Of a stretch of DNA of 64,000 bases, positions 11,655 through 24,420 are shown piece after piece. Where the stretch lies: contig OZ038479.1 in the NCBI GenBank assembly GCA_964036315.1, forward strand, positions 56,795,246 to 56,859,245, read 5' to 3'. Numbering within the stretch: position 1 is the first letter of the stretch; the number at the start of each line of letters is the position of its first letter. This stretch comes from Acanthosepion esculentum. Lineage: Eukaryota > Mollusca > Cephalopoda > Sepiida > Sepiidae. The translations under genes and the position numbers were made by a program. The notes below the pieces were generated by a model. The model was not told the origin of the DNA and did not search any database. It was given only the letters and a program-made list of their open reading frames with translations.

Positions 11655-11830
11655 AAATTTTTGATACCTAAGGTTTAAAATGAATATTTAAAAATGAGAA
11701 AGCATTCTTGAAGCTTTCTTTTTATCTTTAATTGAAAGCTAAATGAATAAATTTTATATTCTCATTAAGCAAAATACACTGGTGTATTTCAAAGAGAAAT
11801 TATATTGATTGGAATGTCAACTTTTTGGTC
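11655..11830 (+). repeat. Dispersed ~170-bp repeat, copy 2
   Basis: Starts at TTTTTGATACCTAAGG and runs through GAAAGCATTCTTGAAG and AGCAAAATACACTGGTG. Best-preserved plus-strand copy of the family seen at 60-175. Confidence 0.65.
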
Positions 11831-13389
11831 GCTTTCTGAAAATCGATAAATATCGGCCATTATGACACATTTGTAAACAAAAGTTAATTCTTGGTTTCAA
11901 AAATCCTCCAAAAATAAAAATATGAGGAAATTAGCAAATTTAAAGTTAAATTAATCTGATTTGAAACAAATATTACTTATAGCATAATACATAGAATAAA
12001 GCATTTCTTAATCACGGGGTCTCGTTTTTCTAATGTGTTGACAGATTTATTGACAGCCAGGGTGTTGAAAAACTAAGTATGGTTGACCAGAAATTGACAT
12101 ATATTTACAAAATAAGTGAAAGCTTTGTTTTTGGTTTTTAACTACCTAGTAATTTAAAAAAGTGAACACTATTTTCAACAGTTATCCAATATTTTATTGA
12201 AATTTAGTTACTCAAGCTTTTAGCATTACGTTTTTATCAAAACTCTCACAAAAAAGAATAAACTTAAAAAAAAAATAGTTTTATGAAGTAGGAGTTAAAG
12301 TAAAATTAATTTAAAAAAGGAAATTTCAAAATGTCATGCAAATTTTAAAAAAATAAGAACTTCAAACAGAAATTGGTATAACAAAAATTTAATTAATTTA
12401 AGTTAAAGTAAAAATTATTTTTAGTAGAATTTCTCGAAATTTCATAAAATTAAGTAAGTTGGGAGTTGTTAGTTAACATATGTGAAAAAAAACTTTTTTT
12501 TACCAAGATTTTCTTTAAAGAAAGATTTTAAAATAATTCCATCCATTTGTGAATAAGTCCTGAAAATTTCATTAAAAACCGACAATTATTTGATTTTTGC
12601 AAGAATTTCCAAATCAATGTGCTTTTCACAGGACAAAGGCGCAAAAATAAACAAAAACATCATTAATAATTGTAATTCTTGCATCGACCACTGACGTAAA
12701 CTAAACAAAACAAGATTATTTAAAAAACCAATATTTCGAACGTGCTAGAAAGGCTAAAAAAGTTTATTAAAACAAAAGAAAAATACTTTGGTCTTTCCTT
12801 TTAGTTTTTTTTTTACATACACATAAAACTTTGTTTTTAAGTTTGGGACCTTTTTTTCATCATGTTATGCTGTTTTTTCAGCCACATTGTGGTGGTGTCT
12901 ATTTTAAACACAAGGAACCAAATCTTGGCTAACACCATATTTTTTGTTCGGTTATCATAAAATATTTCCTCAAAGTAATTTCCTGTTTGTAACGTTTTTC
13001 CTTTTCTTAAGTTGTTCTTTGTGACATTTCTTTTCAACTTCGACCTTTAAAATGAACAACATAAAAATTGGCTAAGTTGACATAGAAAATATCACGTTTT
13101 CTTTTTTCTGGTTGCATTTTCTGATTTTGAAATTGAAAGGTAAGTGGAAGAAGAAGAGAAATAATTTTGATAAAAAAGAAATCGTTATTTACTGACGTGC
13201 CACATCATTTTTTTCTTTTCTTTTTATTCCCTGTTAAAATGAAAATAAATTCAACTATGATTTCAATTTCATCATGTCAGATATTTTGAAGAAATAATTT
13301 TAAAACTAAAATAAGTTAGTCAACTCAAATTAGTAAAATTAGTTGGATTTTTTTTTGTTGTTATTTCAATTTGAAGTTTTTATTTTATT
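11831..13389. other. AT-rich non-coding spacer shared with unit B
   Basis: Aligns with 41,900-43,930, including AAATCGATAAATATCG, the GGTAAGTGGAAGAAGAAGAG block at 13,139 and TTTACTGACGTGCCACATCA. Unit C keeps only the last part (63,140-63,600). No coding sequence seen. Confidence 0.6.
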
Positions 13390-14150
13390 TTTACGACCTA
13401 AGTAACGAATAAGTTATGCCATCCGAAATTTCCTAAGCAAACTTTTCAAAAAAGCATTCAAATGAATCAAGTAGAAATAACGGCTGTCCAAATGAACAAA
13501 CAATTGAATAGATTTTTATTTAAAATTCTTTAAAATAAACTATATATAAATTAAATGTAAAAACGATTTGATTTTCTTTCTAACAAAAACTGAGTTTTTC
13601 GGTCGACTGCAATGTTTCAACATTATATTTAAATAAAAATTATTAAAAAAATTCTACTAAAAAAAGGATAATTTTGCAATCGGCTGCTTTGTGAAGTAAA
13701 TTATTTTAAAAACTAACATGTTGATAATTTTTTTTATTTATTTATCAACTAATTTGATTTTTATTTATTTTCGAGTGAGAAAAAGGTCTTTATTCTTAGT
13801 TTAAAAACATTCCAGCAAAAATCGAAATCGTCCTAAACTCCATCAAACAAAATATCATATTCCATATTTCCAATGTAATTTAACAACTGCACAGATTTTT
13901 AAAAGTAACATGGAAATTTTTCATTTAAGTCATAAAATGAAGTCGAATTTTTGTTCTACTGTGAAAAAAAGATCAAACTACATGATAAAAACGACCTTAA
14001 ACTTGATGAAAATGAAAACGAAATTTTATCGTCTACTAAAATGTTTAAGAGGAAAAGACCAAAGTATTTTTAGTTTAAAAATGTTTTGTATCACTTTTTT
14101 TTTTTTTTTTAAAGAAAATTCTAACTTTTGATTAAAAAATCATGTTTCTC
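13390..14150 (-). other. Segment inverted relative to units B and C
   Basis: The reverse complement of this stretch matches 43,940-44,500. CCTAAGTAACGAATAAG at 13,398 corresponds to TTATTCGTTACTTAGG near 44,480. AACATTCCAGCAAAAATCG near 13,806 corresponds to the TTTTTGCTGGAATGTT near 44,085. Unit C carries the B orientation at 63,580-63,880. The open frame 13,910-14,131 is low-complexity and not called. Confidence 0.75.
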
Positions 14151-14731
14151 TTTGCAAAAAAAAAGTGTCATTACTAAATAAATAACATTGCAAATTTTAG
14201 CCTTTTTTTTCTGCAGTGACAGACGTTAATTTTGAAAATTTTGCAAAAAAAAAATGTGTTGGATTTTAATGACATTTTCATTTTCAGGATTTATTTACAA
14301 ATGACTGAAATTGTTTTATGAAGACAGTATTGTCTGAAGGCAAAAATTTTTTTCTCCGAAAAAAATTTTACAACAATTGTCATTTCTTTACAGTTTTACT
14401 TTTACAATAAAATTCTTTATATTTTAAAATTAGTGAAAAGATATTCATAAGGCAATAGCGTTATTAACTAGACTAGATATATCTTTTTTTACAGATCATA
14501 AATTATAAAGCTTTTTATTACCACCTGCAAGCGACCAGTATGTACAAGAAATTAAAATTGTTCTTGTGTCATTAAAAAAATATTTATTTCAAATGTATAG
14601 ATGGCCCCCAGAAGTGTGAAAAACATCACGTAGGTTTTCTGTGTTAATCGATTGACGGGGAAAAAATAAAAATAGTCGGGGTCTTCAGATTGTAAGATTT
14701 AAGAAAATATATGATTAGTAAAGTAACAATA

Positions 14732-14883
14732 CAGTGTAACCCGGATATAAGAGAGATGTCGGGACCAGAGAAGTATCTTATATCCGGGTTTGGTCTTTTA
14801 TATATACATTAACACAGGCTCTAATTTGGGACCATATAAACTCTCTCTTATATCCGGGTATCTCTTATATCTGGGTTACACTG
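14732..14883. mobile_element. pogo/Tigger-like MITE, copy 1
   Basis: A 152-bp palindromic element with terminal inverted repeats starting CAGTGTAACCCGGATATAAG and ending with the complement TTACACTG. Preceded by TA (14,730-14,731) but followed by TC, so one side of the expected TA duplication has mutated. The CAGTGTAACC end and TA target resemble pogo/Tigger-type Tc1-mariner elements. No transposase inside; a non-autonomous derivative. Confidence 0.85.
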
Positions 14884-17800
14884 TCTTTTCTAAAAATTAT
14901 TGAAGTTGAACTTTAAAAGATGCAAAATCTTTATAAATTATTCAATTTTATTTAGGTATGTCCAATTTTGGCCATTTTAGCGTTTTTTTTAGTTGTTTTT
15001 TTGTCAGTTGAAAGACACATTAATTTCGAAATTCTTGTAAAAATTAACTACTTGTTGGATTTTAATGAAAACTTCAGAACTTATTCAGAAATGAATGAAC
15101 TTATTTTAGAAATGTTTGTCTCTTTGAAAGTCATGGTATAAATATTTTTTTTTTATATCTGTTACCCCCCTCGAACTTAATTTTATGAAAACACAAAAAA
15201 AAATTTATTTGCAACCTGAATTTTTTTTTTTAATTAAATGCACAAAACTTTGAAAAATCTAAATCATCGATATTTTTGTTAAAAAAATGTCCGAAATTGT
15301 CCAAACTTTTACCTCAATTGTAAAAATACAAAACCCAATAAAACTAAGACAATATTTAATTAAGAAAGTTTTTAATGGCTTTTCTGAATAATATATACGA
15401 AGGTAATTATTATCTGAAAGAAAAAATTTTTTTTGATGAACAAGGAATTTTTACATTAATTTTCTTTTTTTTTTCAATTTTAAATACACAATATGACAAA
15501 AGGTTGTTATATATTTATACATTAAGTTCTTTCTGCAACCTTATGGAAATGATATATTATGTTCTCTACTTTTTAAAGATCATAAATTTGAAAGCTTATT
15601 AAAATCTGACAACCATAATTATTTTTAAAATAATTTTTAATATTCCAAAATTGTATTTAAAATTGTCTACAACGAAAGTATGGATGCACACCTTGAAATA
15701 ATGTCACGTGAGTAGTTTCTTTTGATAGAAGCAAGTTTTTTTTTTACTTCAGAAATGGCTTTGATTCGTTCAGTAACAACAAAACGACGCTTGTCAAGTT
15801 TTCTGAATATCGTCGTATTATTTTCAATTTTTTTCTTTTTCTATTCAAATATAATCAAATAGTGGGATAAAAGAAAATATCGACTATTTACAATTACAAA
15901 AAAAAAAAACGCCCTTGGAAGTCCACCCAAATTTTCAAGTTTGAAATCGAATGCATAAATTCATTGTACATTACTTTGGAATTATTATCCACACAACAAA
16001 TTATCAATTAAAACAATTTTTGGAGTTTAAATTTTCTGGAGTTAGCTCGCTACTACTAAATACTTGTTGAGTCAAAAAACAAAACCAACATAGCATGTTA
16101 ATTTTATTAATAAATAAAATAAAACTCATATTACTGCCATATCATAATTATTAATAAATAGAAAAAATCTGCCTTAATATAAATATATTTTAATATAAAA
16201 GAAATAAAATCTCATTTCATTAAGTTAACCCGTTTCAATTAATGGTGTTTCATGTAATTTTTATATTCTCAGAAAAATATTTCATGACTGAAATAATAAA
16301 CCTCAATTTAAAAAAATGTACTTTTTTTACTGTTTTATTTTTACTTGTAAAATTTGATTTTCTTTCATAATTTAAATGTTATTTTCAGTGCAGAATTCTT
16401 CCTCAAACGTAAGGTAAAAAAAAAAAAAAAATTTGAAAGTGAATTTTTTTTAAAAATCTACTAACCAGATTCACTTAAAATTAGAACGAATTATATCACT
16501 TCTGCGCTACCGTCCAATAAATTTCCGTGCCGTAAGTTGTGAATATATTGACGTACATCAATTAACGCCTGTCAACGCGCACGAAAATAGACCACCTTGG
16601 TTGGAAATATCTCTCTTAAAAAATTTTCTGCTAAAAATGTAAGTAAAGTTTCTTTCAAATTACATTAAGTATACTTTAATCATTCTAAATTTCCTAAGAT
16701 AACAAAAGAAAAAGTTGTAATTGATTTTTCATGATTTTTTAACTAACAAACTATGATCTTTCCGACAGAAATGTTGATAAGTTGGATTTTACGAAATTTT
16801 TTGACTCGAAAAAAAAAACTAGATTTTTTAATAAAATTTTTAACATTTATAGGAAGGATTAAAAAATCTGAAAAAATATTCAGAAAATACTTTGGTCTTT
16901 CCTCTTTAATAACAACATAAATATTTAAACATTAAAAATTATTTTATCAATTTGTGGACCTTTTTTTGTCAAGGTATACCACTTTTTAGCGAAATATTGG
17001 ACATACCTAATTTTATTGTAAGAAATGAAAAATGAATTTTTATAAGATTTGTTTTCATTAAAAAAAAATTTTTTTTCAGGGAATATTGACTTTATTCATA
17101 AAAGCATTTAAGAACTTCTCTAACGTATTAGATTTATTAGGTTTTTTATTTTTTGCTTCTGAACAGATTTCGCGGCCGATTTTACAAAATAAAATTGGTG
17201 ATTTAAATTCTTAAAAAAATTCTGCTTTTTTTAACTAATGTAGTCACTATAAATTATCTCAATGAATTTCGGAATCTTTCGTAAAATTAAGTAAGGAGGA
17301 GAAACACGTGTAAAACAAACAATTTCTAAAATAATTTCATTCATTTGTGAATAAGTCTTGAAAATTTCATTAAACTCCAAGAATTATTTGATTTTTGCAT
17401 TAATTAATGTTTCTGTCACTGCAAAATAGAGGCGAAAATTATCTGTACTTAAAGTTAGTACAACCACCGACGCAAAAAAACAAGTTTTTTAATACAAATT
17501 TTTGGATATTCTAAAAAGGACTAAAAATTTTTTAAAAATAATTAAAAATACATTGATCTTTCCTCTTAATAACAACCATTTTAAAATAACTGAGATGAAA
17601 ATAAAAATAATACCCTAGAATTTTATAAATGTACATAATTTTATGTACCATTCTTATGAAATTTTATCTCACCCAGCAGTTATTATTTTAATTTTTTTTA
17701 TAATATTGTTAATTTATCCAGAAAGTATCAGCAAACATAAGGTAAAAGATAAAGTACTTAAAAAATATTAAAGTACTAACAGTTTTCTTACTTTAAAAAT

Positions 17801-18169
17801 TATGATGTAAATAAGCTGGTTCACTTAAAATTAGAAAAGATTATGTCACTTCTGTTCTTCTGCACGATAACTTGTCCCTCACGTTAAATATCAATACGGG
17901 GTGAAACCATCACTCGTCATTTGTCAGTCGTCACTATTGTTAAGACATGTTTTCTCTTATTTTAAACTACTTTTTTTCCAAAGAAAGTAAGTAATGTTTG
18001 TTTCAAAATATATTAAATAAACTTTAAATTTTTAATTTTCTTCAAATAAATTTTGAAAATGGTATAATTGATTTTTGCAAGATTTTTAAACAGAGAATTA
18101 GACTTCTGTTTACAAAATCCTAAAAATGGCTGAAATATTGAATTTTAGTAATTTTGCTGACTCAAAGAA

Positions 18170-18460
18170 AACAAGATTTTTAACTAAAATTTCGAATATG
18201 CTAGGAAGGATTAAAAATTTTCAAAAAATAATAAAAAAAAGACTGGTCTTTCCTCTTAATAATGACATAAATGTTTAGACAATAAAATTTTTTTATCATA
18301 TGTTCCTTTTTTAGTGATTTCATGATGGTCACAAACTTAATAGAAACAATGTTTTATCATGAAATGTTCATGTTATTAATAAGAGGAAAGAGCAAAGTAT
18401 TTTTTTTTATTATTTTAAAAATTTCTTAAACCTTTCTTGCATGTCCAAAATTTGTGTTGA
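18170..18460. repeat. Imperfect inverted repeat
   Basis: GTCTTTCCTCTTAATAATGA at 18,245 is mirrored by TTATTAATAAGAGGAAAGAG near 18,373, with the flanking runs also roughly complementary. The arms are one repeat box in opposite orientations within the AT-rich block. Confidence 0.5.
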
Positions 18461-19790
18461 AAATTGTTCTTTTTTTATGTCAGTGTTCACGTACTATTTA
18501 TTGTTTATTTATTTATTTTTTGCACTTTTTTTCAGTTGAAAAACACATTAATTTGGAAATTCTTGCAGAAATCAAATAATTGGATTTTAATGAAACTGTC
18601 AGAACTTATTCAAAAATGAATGAAATTATTTTAGAAATGTTTGTTTTTTAGAAAGTCACGGCAAAAATATTTTTTTTACATCTATTACCCCCACCTTACT
18701 TAATTCTATGAAATCTGGACTATGTGTATTTTTGTAATTTTTGAATTAAATGCAGAACACTAAAGATTATAAATCATCAATTCTTTTTTTGTAAATCGAG
18801 GAGCGTTTCTACGCAAAATTTAGTTCTGAATTGTAAAATACAAACCCAATAAAACTAAGACATTATTTAATTAGAAAAACTTTTAATCACTTTTATGAAT
18901 AATATATCTTAAGTATTATCTGAAGCCAAAATATTGTTCTGGTGAAATATGAATTTTTACAAGAATTTCCTTTTTTTTTTTTTTAATTTTAAATACAAAA
19001 TGTGTTGAAGTTGTTAAAAAATTAAAAATTAAGTCTGAATATGTGCATGTCTGGAAATGCTCTTATTATTTTTTATTTTTTTTTTTTTTATAAATATAAT
19101 CAATTTTTTCTATTCCAGTGAGAGATATACTGCAATAATTAATTATTTTCTTTTTTAGATTCAATTTTAGGGACAGAAACAGTGCAGGCTTTGGACATAT
19201 CTTCATTAAAAAAAGTACCTAAAAATCAATAAAATATTAGAATTTTGAAAGTATTTAATTTTTAAGAATTACTTTATAGTTAAATAAGCTGGTTCACTTA
19301 AAATTCGATAAATTACCCTGATGTTAATTGTTGATACATTTGTATAAGCGTCAATTCACACCTCCAAAACCAATCACCATGGTTAGACATGCTTTTCTTA
19401 TTTCCAAGTAAATTTCTTCTGCTAAGAAATTAAGTAAAGTTTGTTTCAAATTACATTAACTATACTTTAAATTTTCTAATTTTCTTAAAATTTGAAAAAT
19501 GTATAATTGAATCTTACAAGATTTTTAAACGGAGAATTTCACTTTTGTTTACAAAGTTGTCAAAAATGGCTGACATGATCGATTTTATGTCAATTTTGTT
19601 GACTAAAAAAGATATTTCACTAAAATTTTGGACGTGCTAGGAAGGATTAAACAATTTTTAAAAATATTCAAAAAATACTTTGGTCTTCTTAATAATAGCA
19701 TAAACATTTACATGATAATAAAATTGTTTATCAAGATTGGGGCCTTTTTTCAGTAGGGTATGCTCTTTTTTAGCAAACTATCGAATATAC

Positions 19791-21447
19791 CTAGATAGAA
19801 AAATTCAATTTTTATTTGCTGTATGCATACAACTTGCACAAAATATATGCATGTTAATGAAATCATTATATGATACCAGTGATCAAAGGATTTTTTGGTT
19901 AATAGATTAAATATTTATTTATCCTTTTTAGAACGTTTGAAATGTTGGCTGTTAAAAATGTAGTTTTTCTTGCATCAGCAGGTGTGTCAAATATTAGTAT
20001 TGGAAATTTTAGTACCTTTTTTTTGTGATGAAAAACACTTTGATTTGGAAATTTTGCAAAAATCAAATAATTGTCAAATTTTAATGTAACTTTCAGGACA
20101 TATTCAAAATAAATGAATTTACAGATTTTTTTTTTTTTTTTTAGAAATTCTTGGCAAAAAATATTTTTTACATTGGTTACCCCCGATCTCCCTGCACATA
20201 TTTAATTTTATGAAATTTTGACATGCTCAGTCTTTATATTACTCAAATGCAGATCACCTTGGAGAATTTAAATGATTTTCTTTTTTTATAAAACGGGACT
20301 TCTAGTAACAAAAAATCTGCTTTGAAGCATAAAACAGAATAAAATAAAACTCGGATATTATTTAATTAGAAACACTTTTAATTGCTTTTAAGACATTATG
20401 GACACTATTGACTTAAGAAAACGTTTTTGATGAATAATGATTTTTTACACGAATTGTTTTCATTTTCAGAACCATAGAAAAAATGTAGATAAACTTCAGT
20501 CTGGCAATCAAGCTGTCAACACCTACAACAACCACATACCTCGGGTACAAAAATAAATTTCTTCAATATTTTAAACAAATTTTCTAATATTTCTTTCAAA
20601 TCTGATTAAATTAACATTAAATCAGTTAATATTTTCTAAATTAAGTTCCAGAAAAGTATATTTTTTAATTTTGAAAGATTTTGTAATTAATAAGATTACA
20701 TTGTGATGACAGATTGCTAAAAATTGTGCTAAATATAGTGATGTTATTGATTTCAAAACAACGAACACCTTCCAGTTAACTTAAATTAGTTTTCAAATAC
20801 AGCAAAGTGTTTTTCATATTGGAAATATTAAATTTAATCTATTATCCTGAAATTAAAACTAAAATAAAAGCTTCGGAAAAATGGTAAAAATGTGAAAGTA
20901 TCTATTTAAATGTCTTCGTTGAAGTTACATTTTGATTTTATTTAAAAAATAATAGCTCAAAGTAGCACTGCGAAATAAAAGCAATATCTAAATGTATTTT
21001 TCAAAATGAAAAATATTTTCTTGAAGCTTTTAATTTAGTTTCACTTTCAAGGAAATAAATTTAATTTTACAATAAGCAAAATAGTTTTCTGTATTTCAAA
21101 CTGAATTTAAATTAATTGAAAATACTTTTTTATTATTGATAAAATGCTAAAATATTTGATAGGTACAAATCTTTCATTTTTATCATGGAGATGAGCTTTC
21201 TAGGAAGTAATGACAACTATCTTGACAAATTGATGTCCGGGAACATTTTCTAAGGGGTATATACCTACAATTCCTTGACAATTAATGTGAATGCCTTTTT
21301 TATATATTTTTTTAACTACACAACAATCAGAACATACTCAAAGCAATCTAATATTTTATTGGAATTTAGATACTTTGGCTTGATTGTCTAATGTATGAAG
21401 ACACTTAAGGAAATGTCAGAAAATTACCAGTGAATTTTTAATTTTAC
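19791..21447. other. Non-coding spacer shared with unit B
   Basis: Aligns with 44,510-46,570 apart from a B-only insertion at 44,827-45,267. Shared landmarks are TGACATGCTCAGTCTTTATA near 20,220 and GGAGATGAGCTTTCTAGGAA at 21,187. A dispersed repeat copy lies at 20,985-21,150. The part 20,460-21,000 is also present at 35,640-36,140. Confidence 0.6.
20985..21150 (+). repeat. Dispersed ~170-bp repeat, copy 3
   Basis: Diverged copy with TTCTTGAAGCTTTTAATTTAG and AAGCAAAATAGTTTTCTG; the paired copy in unit B is at 46,100-46,260. Confidence 0.5.
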
Positions 21448-21805
21448 TGTTGTAATATAAGCAAAGGGTCTTTTGAGATTGGGTGGGGTGGCACCTAACC
21501 AATTGCTCTCCCAACAACTGCCACAAATACAGAGAACGGGGAAAGTGATGGGAGATAACAGAAATAACACTGTTTGGAAACCATAGCAACTTGAGGAACA
21601 AAATGCCCACAGGACTGACTTCACAAAAATCCGTGTCTTGCCGACTGATGTTTTCCCTCAGCTTTTATTAGCATGAGGCATCTTAAAAAGACCTGGTCTG
21701 TAGCTAGCTTGACATGCCAAATTGTCCTGCAAAAACCCCGGATGTAACTGGTGTTGACAAACATGTCCATATGTGATCCAAGGCATCTTTGCAACTGTAC
21801 TGACA
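21448..21805 (-). repeat. 3' LTR of copy A element
   Basis: On the plus strand it starts TGTTGTAATATAAGC and ends TACTGACA. Aligns with 23,390-23,789 through CTCCCAACAACT, GGAACAAAATGCCCA and TTGACAAACATGTCCA. A segment near ACCTGG is shorter than in the 5' LTR. Confidence 0.75.
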
Positions 21806-21859
21806 TGTGTTCATCACACTCCATTCTGATCTCCTGATCACAGATACGACAGCTTAGTA

Positions 21860-22400
21860 CTGGAGTCTTTTGTCAAGTACTTTTCTGAAGTGGATCTTGT
21901 TCAGATTCCTTAACATCGTCCTCATGTGATTCTTCCTTTGTAGGATCATCTGGTCTATCCACACTCAGAAGGATTTCATCCTGTCAGACATAACGTCACT
22001 ACTTGTTGAAGATCGTGAACTCAAGGAAGGTGAACAGTCTCTGACATGGCAGGGCATCCCCTCCACTCAGACTGATTGTGGACTAACAAGTCCACTAATT
22101 TGTCCCTTTCTGAAAATTGTTTTACACCAGTTATGTGGGACCCTTCCCTGCACAGGGTTTCCCATTTTGTACATGTTGTGGCCCACCTCAGACATAGTTG
22201 GAGTTACTGAATCAATCCCTTTATGCTGAACCAAATATTTGTAGACTTTATTTGTGGTTGAAGTCAGTGGTGAAGTGTCAGTTATGGGTGTTACATTGTA
22301 CCAGTAGGTGGCCAGTTCAACAATGCACTTCATCCTGGCTGCAATCCTCTTGACACTTTTGGGACACTATTTTGTTATTTCATTATTTACTGGAATAGAT
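21860..22400 (-). pseudogene. Integrase C-terminal region, broken (copy A)
   Basis: Minus-strand reading gives KRIAARMKCIVELATYWYNV, then YLVQHKGIDSVTPTMSEVGH and FRKGQISGLVSPQSV. This is the linker and C-terminal barrel region after the catalytic core of Ty3-type integrases, in which ATYWYNVTP-like motifs precede the C-terminal domain. The DDE core is absent. A stop falls just before the KRIAARM stretch and another after VSPQSV. Upstream on minus it joins directly to a protease-like remnant, marking the internal deletion. Longest open piece 22,067-22,333. Confidence 0.6.
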
Positions 22401-22669
22401 GCAATAACTGCATGAGATGGCATCCATATCATTTAGACTGTGCATCTATTAATGGTCCTGACACTACAGTATGCCCACATTCTGCCACTGATTGTCTCCA
22501 CATCTACGTGCTTTCCAGTTCACAACTGGCATTGCTCTGCACTAATGATCAACTGACACCAGTCAGTCAATGAGAGCTGAACATTATTCCTCCGTCAACC
22601 AAAACGTTGACTACAGACAGCGCTGCATTTATATCTGAGCGTGGAATGTGACTGGTGTTGATGTTTGTT

Positions 22670-23375
22670 TTCCCCGATCCTTTCCTCAGACATTTCCATG
22701 ATATATGGCCCAGTTTTTCACAATGATAGCACAGTATGAGTTTGTCTCCTCACTGGCTCCCACACTTCCCAGTTCATCGATTCAAACAATATCTAGCCAA
22801 GTGATTAGTACCACCTCATCTGTGCTGGACAATATTATTCTGTGTATCATTGGCAGAAGTAAGGTTGCTCAGGTTTTGCAGCTGCCACAATCAATTCTGC
22901 CACTGGTGTATCATCCTTTAGTATAGCTCTAGCCCAGTCTAATAGCTGGTTGGCATCTAGTGTATTCATTTGATAGGAAACATGAAGCAGCTACTTGACA
23001 TACACAGGCATCTACTTGGGCAACCCTGCTACAAATGTACATGCAAGTCCATGGTCAGACACCCCTCCATACAAGCCTGTGGAAGTCTGCCATGTAGACA
23101 TTGACAGATTTGTTTGAATTCAAGTAGATAGCTACAAACTGATTGTATGCTACAAAGCAGTCTGTGGCTAGGGCAATGTACAGGGCATTCCTGATATGAC
23201 CTATATCTTGATGAGTTGATAGAACAGAGTAAAGGTACCTCCCATCAATCAAAGTGCTAGAAGAATGCCGCACAGATAACAAACAAGTTCAGCCTTTTCA
23301 TACATTCAATGATAGACCCTGGTCAGAACCATCAAATTCAGGGATTAGCTTCAGGTTGAATTTGCCAATAGCCAT
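22670..23375 (-). pseudogene. gag gene, broken (copy A)
   Basis: ATG at 23,375 (minus) begins MAIGKFNLKLIPEFDG. The capsid follows with RNALYIALATDCFVAYNQF and NSNKSVNVYMADFHRL (open piece 23,055-23,282), as in Gag of Ty3-type elements. A zinc knuckle CYHCEKLGHISWKC (CX2CX4HX4C) lies near 22,700-22,745. A preceding knuckle has lost cysteines and gained a stop compared with copy B. Stops and shifts break the frame at several points. Gag normally forms the particle and packages element RNA. Confidence 0.65.
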
Positions 23376-23389
23376 GAATGCCAGATAGC

Positions 23390-23789
23390 TAGTTGTAATG
23401 TAAAAGAAGCGTCTGTTGAGAGTTGGGGGAAACACCAAAATGATTGATCTCCCAACAACTACAGGGATAATAGGGAGAGAGGGGAAAGAGATGAGAGGTA
23501 ACGAAAAATAATACTGCCTTGGAAATGACAGCAACTTAAGGAACAAAATGCCCATGGGACTGGCTTCACATGACACTGTGTCTTGCCAAATGCTGACTGC
23601 TATTTTTTCCCAGTTTTTATTGGTATGGGACATCTTACAAAGACCTGGATCTAGCCCAGTTGCCAGGAGTCCTGTGTCTAGAGAGACATACCAAACTATC
23701 ACACTGCAAATGAGAAAAACCTGAAAGTAACTGGTCTTGACAAACATGTCCACATGCAATCTGAGGCCTCTTGGGTGTCTCTACTTACA
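23390..23789 (-). repeat. 5' LTR of copy A element
   Basis: Full-length LTR by comparison with 21,448-21,805. Its inner end is only about 15 bases from the gag ATG. TGGCATTCATGG just inside could be a primer-binding site overlapping the start codon; that assignment is tentative. Confidence 0.7.
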
Positions 23790-23799
23790 GGTTTTTGCC

Positions 23800-24420
23800 T
23801 AAATTTACTTCATTGACTTTAAAAGCATCTGAGACAATGCCTGCATACATTTTGGTGTGAAAATCTTAGATGGCTATGAACTTTTTTGGACAACCACATT
23901 TAGTAACAATGCACCAGAGCATATCCTCTTTAACTGAATAGAAACTTCAGACAAATTGACAAATGCAATGTAAACATCTCTTTGCTGTTACTTGCATTCT
24001 TCTGAAATAAACCGGCCTCACAAATCATGTCTGTGGTATTATGGACTTTGCAAAAGCTACACTGTCTCTATTAGGTGCATATATATGACTTTCATGAGCA
24101 AACCAGGAAAGAGAATGTTAGCAAGAACTTTGCCTGCCATGTCAAGCAACAGGATCCCACAGTAGTTTCCAGTTTTGTCCCCTTTTTGCTTGTAGACCAG
24201 TGTTCGCATTCTTCCATTGTTTGGGGACACATGGTGCATTCCACACATCACTGATAAAACAATGAAGTCTATAATTAACTTTTGCACTCCCCCATATATG
24301 AATATCACTTGGAAGACAATCAGGGCCAACAGTTTTGTTGTTCTTAAGATTCTTTGTGGCTCTACTTACCTCCTCAAAGGATGACTGTGTGTCAAGAAAA
24401 GTTGGTGTCCTATGGGTTCA
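23800..24420 (-). pseudogene. Non-LTR reverse transcriptase fragment (unit A)
   Basis: Minus-strand open stretch 24,057-24,329 reads VYKQKGDKTG and then NYCGILLLDMAGKVLANIL, the fingers/palm motif (GNYRGISLL...GKVLARIL) of many animal non-LTR retrotransposons. Further on, IVSDAFKVNEVNLG matches the region before the VKQGC motif. The catalytic YXDD region, endonuclease and ORF1 are absent. It continues in unit B at 50,140-50,940, where about 0.76 kb lost here beside the LTR is kept. I cannot fix the clade. Confidence 0.65.

Larger units (their letters stand above)
14151..19790. repeat. AT-rich block of diverged higher-order repeats, unit A only
   Basis: Unit B lacks the interval: 44,500 continues as 19,795. 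Repeated blocks include TCACTTAAAATTAGAA-type motifs at 16,468, 17,819 and 19,290, and GTAAGTAAAGTTTCTTTCAA-type motifs at 16,639, 17,987 and 19,431, giving a monomer of about 1.35-1.47 kb. A second set (near 14,990-15,490 and 18,530-19,010) repeats at about 3.5 kb and again at 20,030. ACTTTGGTCTTTCC-like boxes occur in both orientations. No gene found. Confidence 0.6.
21448..23789 (-). mobile_element. Ty3-type LTR retrotransposon, internally deleted (copy A)
   Basis: Direct repeats at 21,448-21,805 and about 23,390-23,789 match by eye and serve as the LTRs (TGT...ACA ends on the minus strand). Between them, reading on minus, lie a gag gene with capsid and zinc knuckle, a short protease-like stretch, and the C-terminal part of an integrase. 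Reverse transcriptase and RNase H are missing, so the element cannot move alone. Unit B has the sister copy at 46,571-49,529 with the same internal deletion. No target-site duplication found. Confidence 0.8.
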
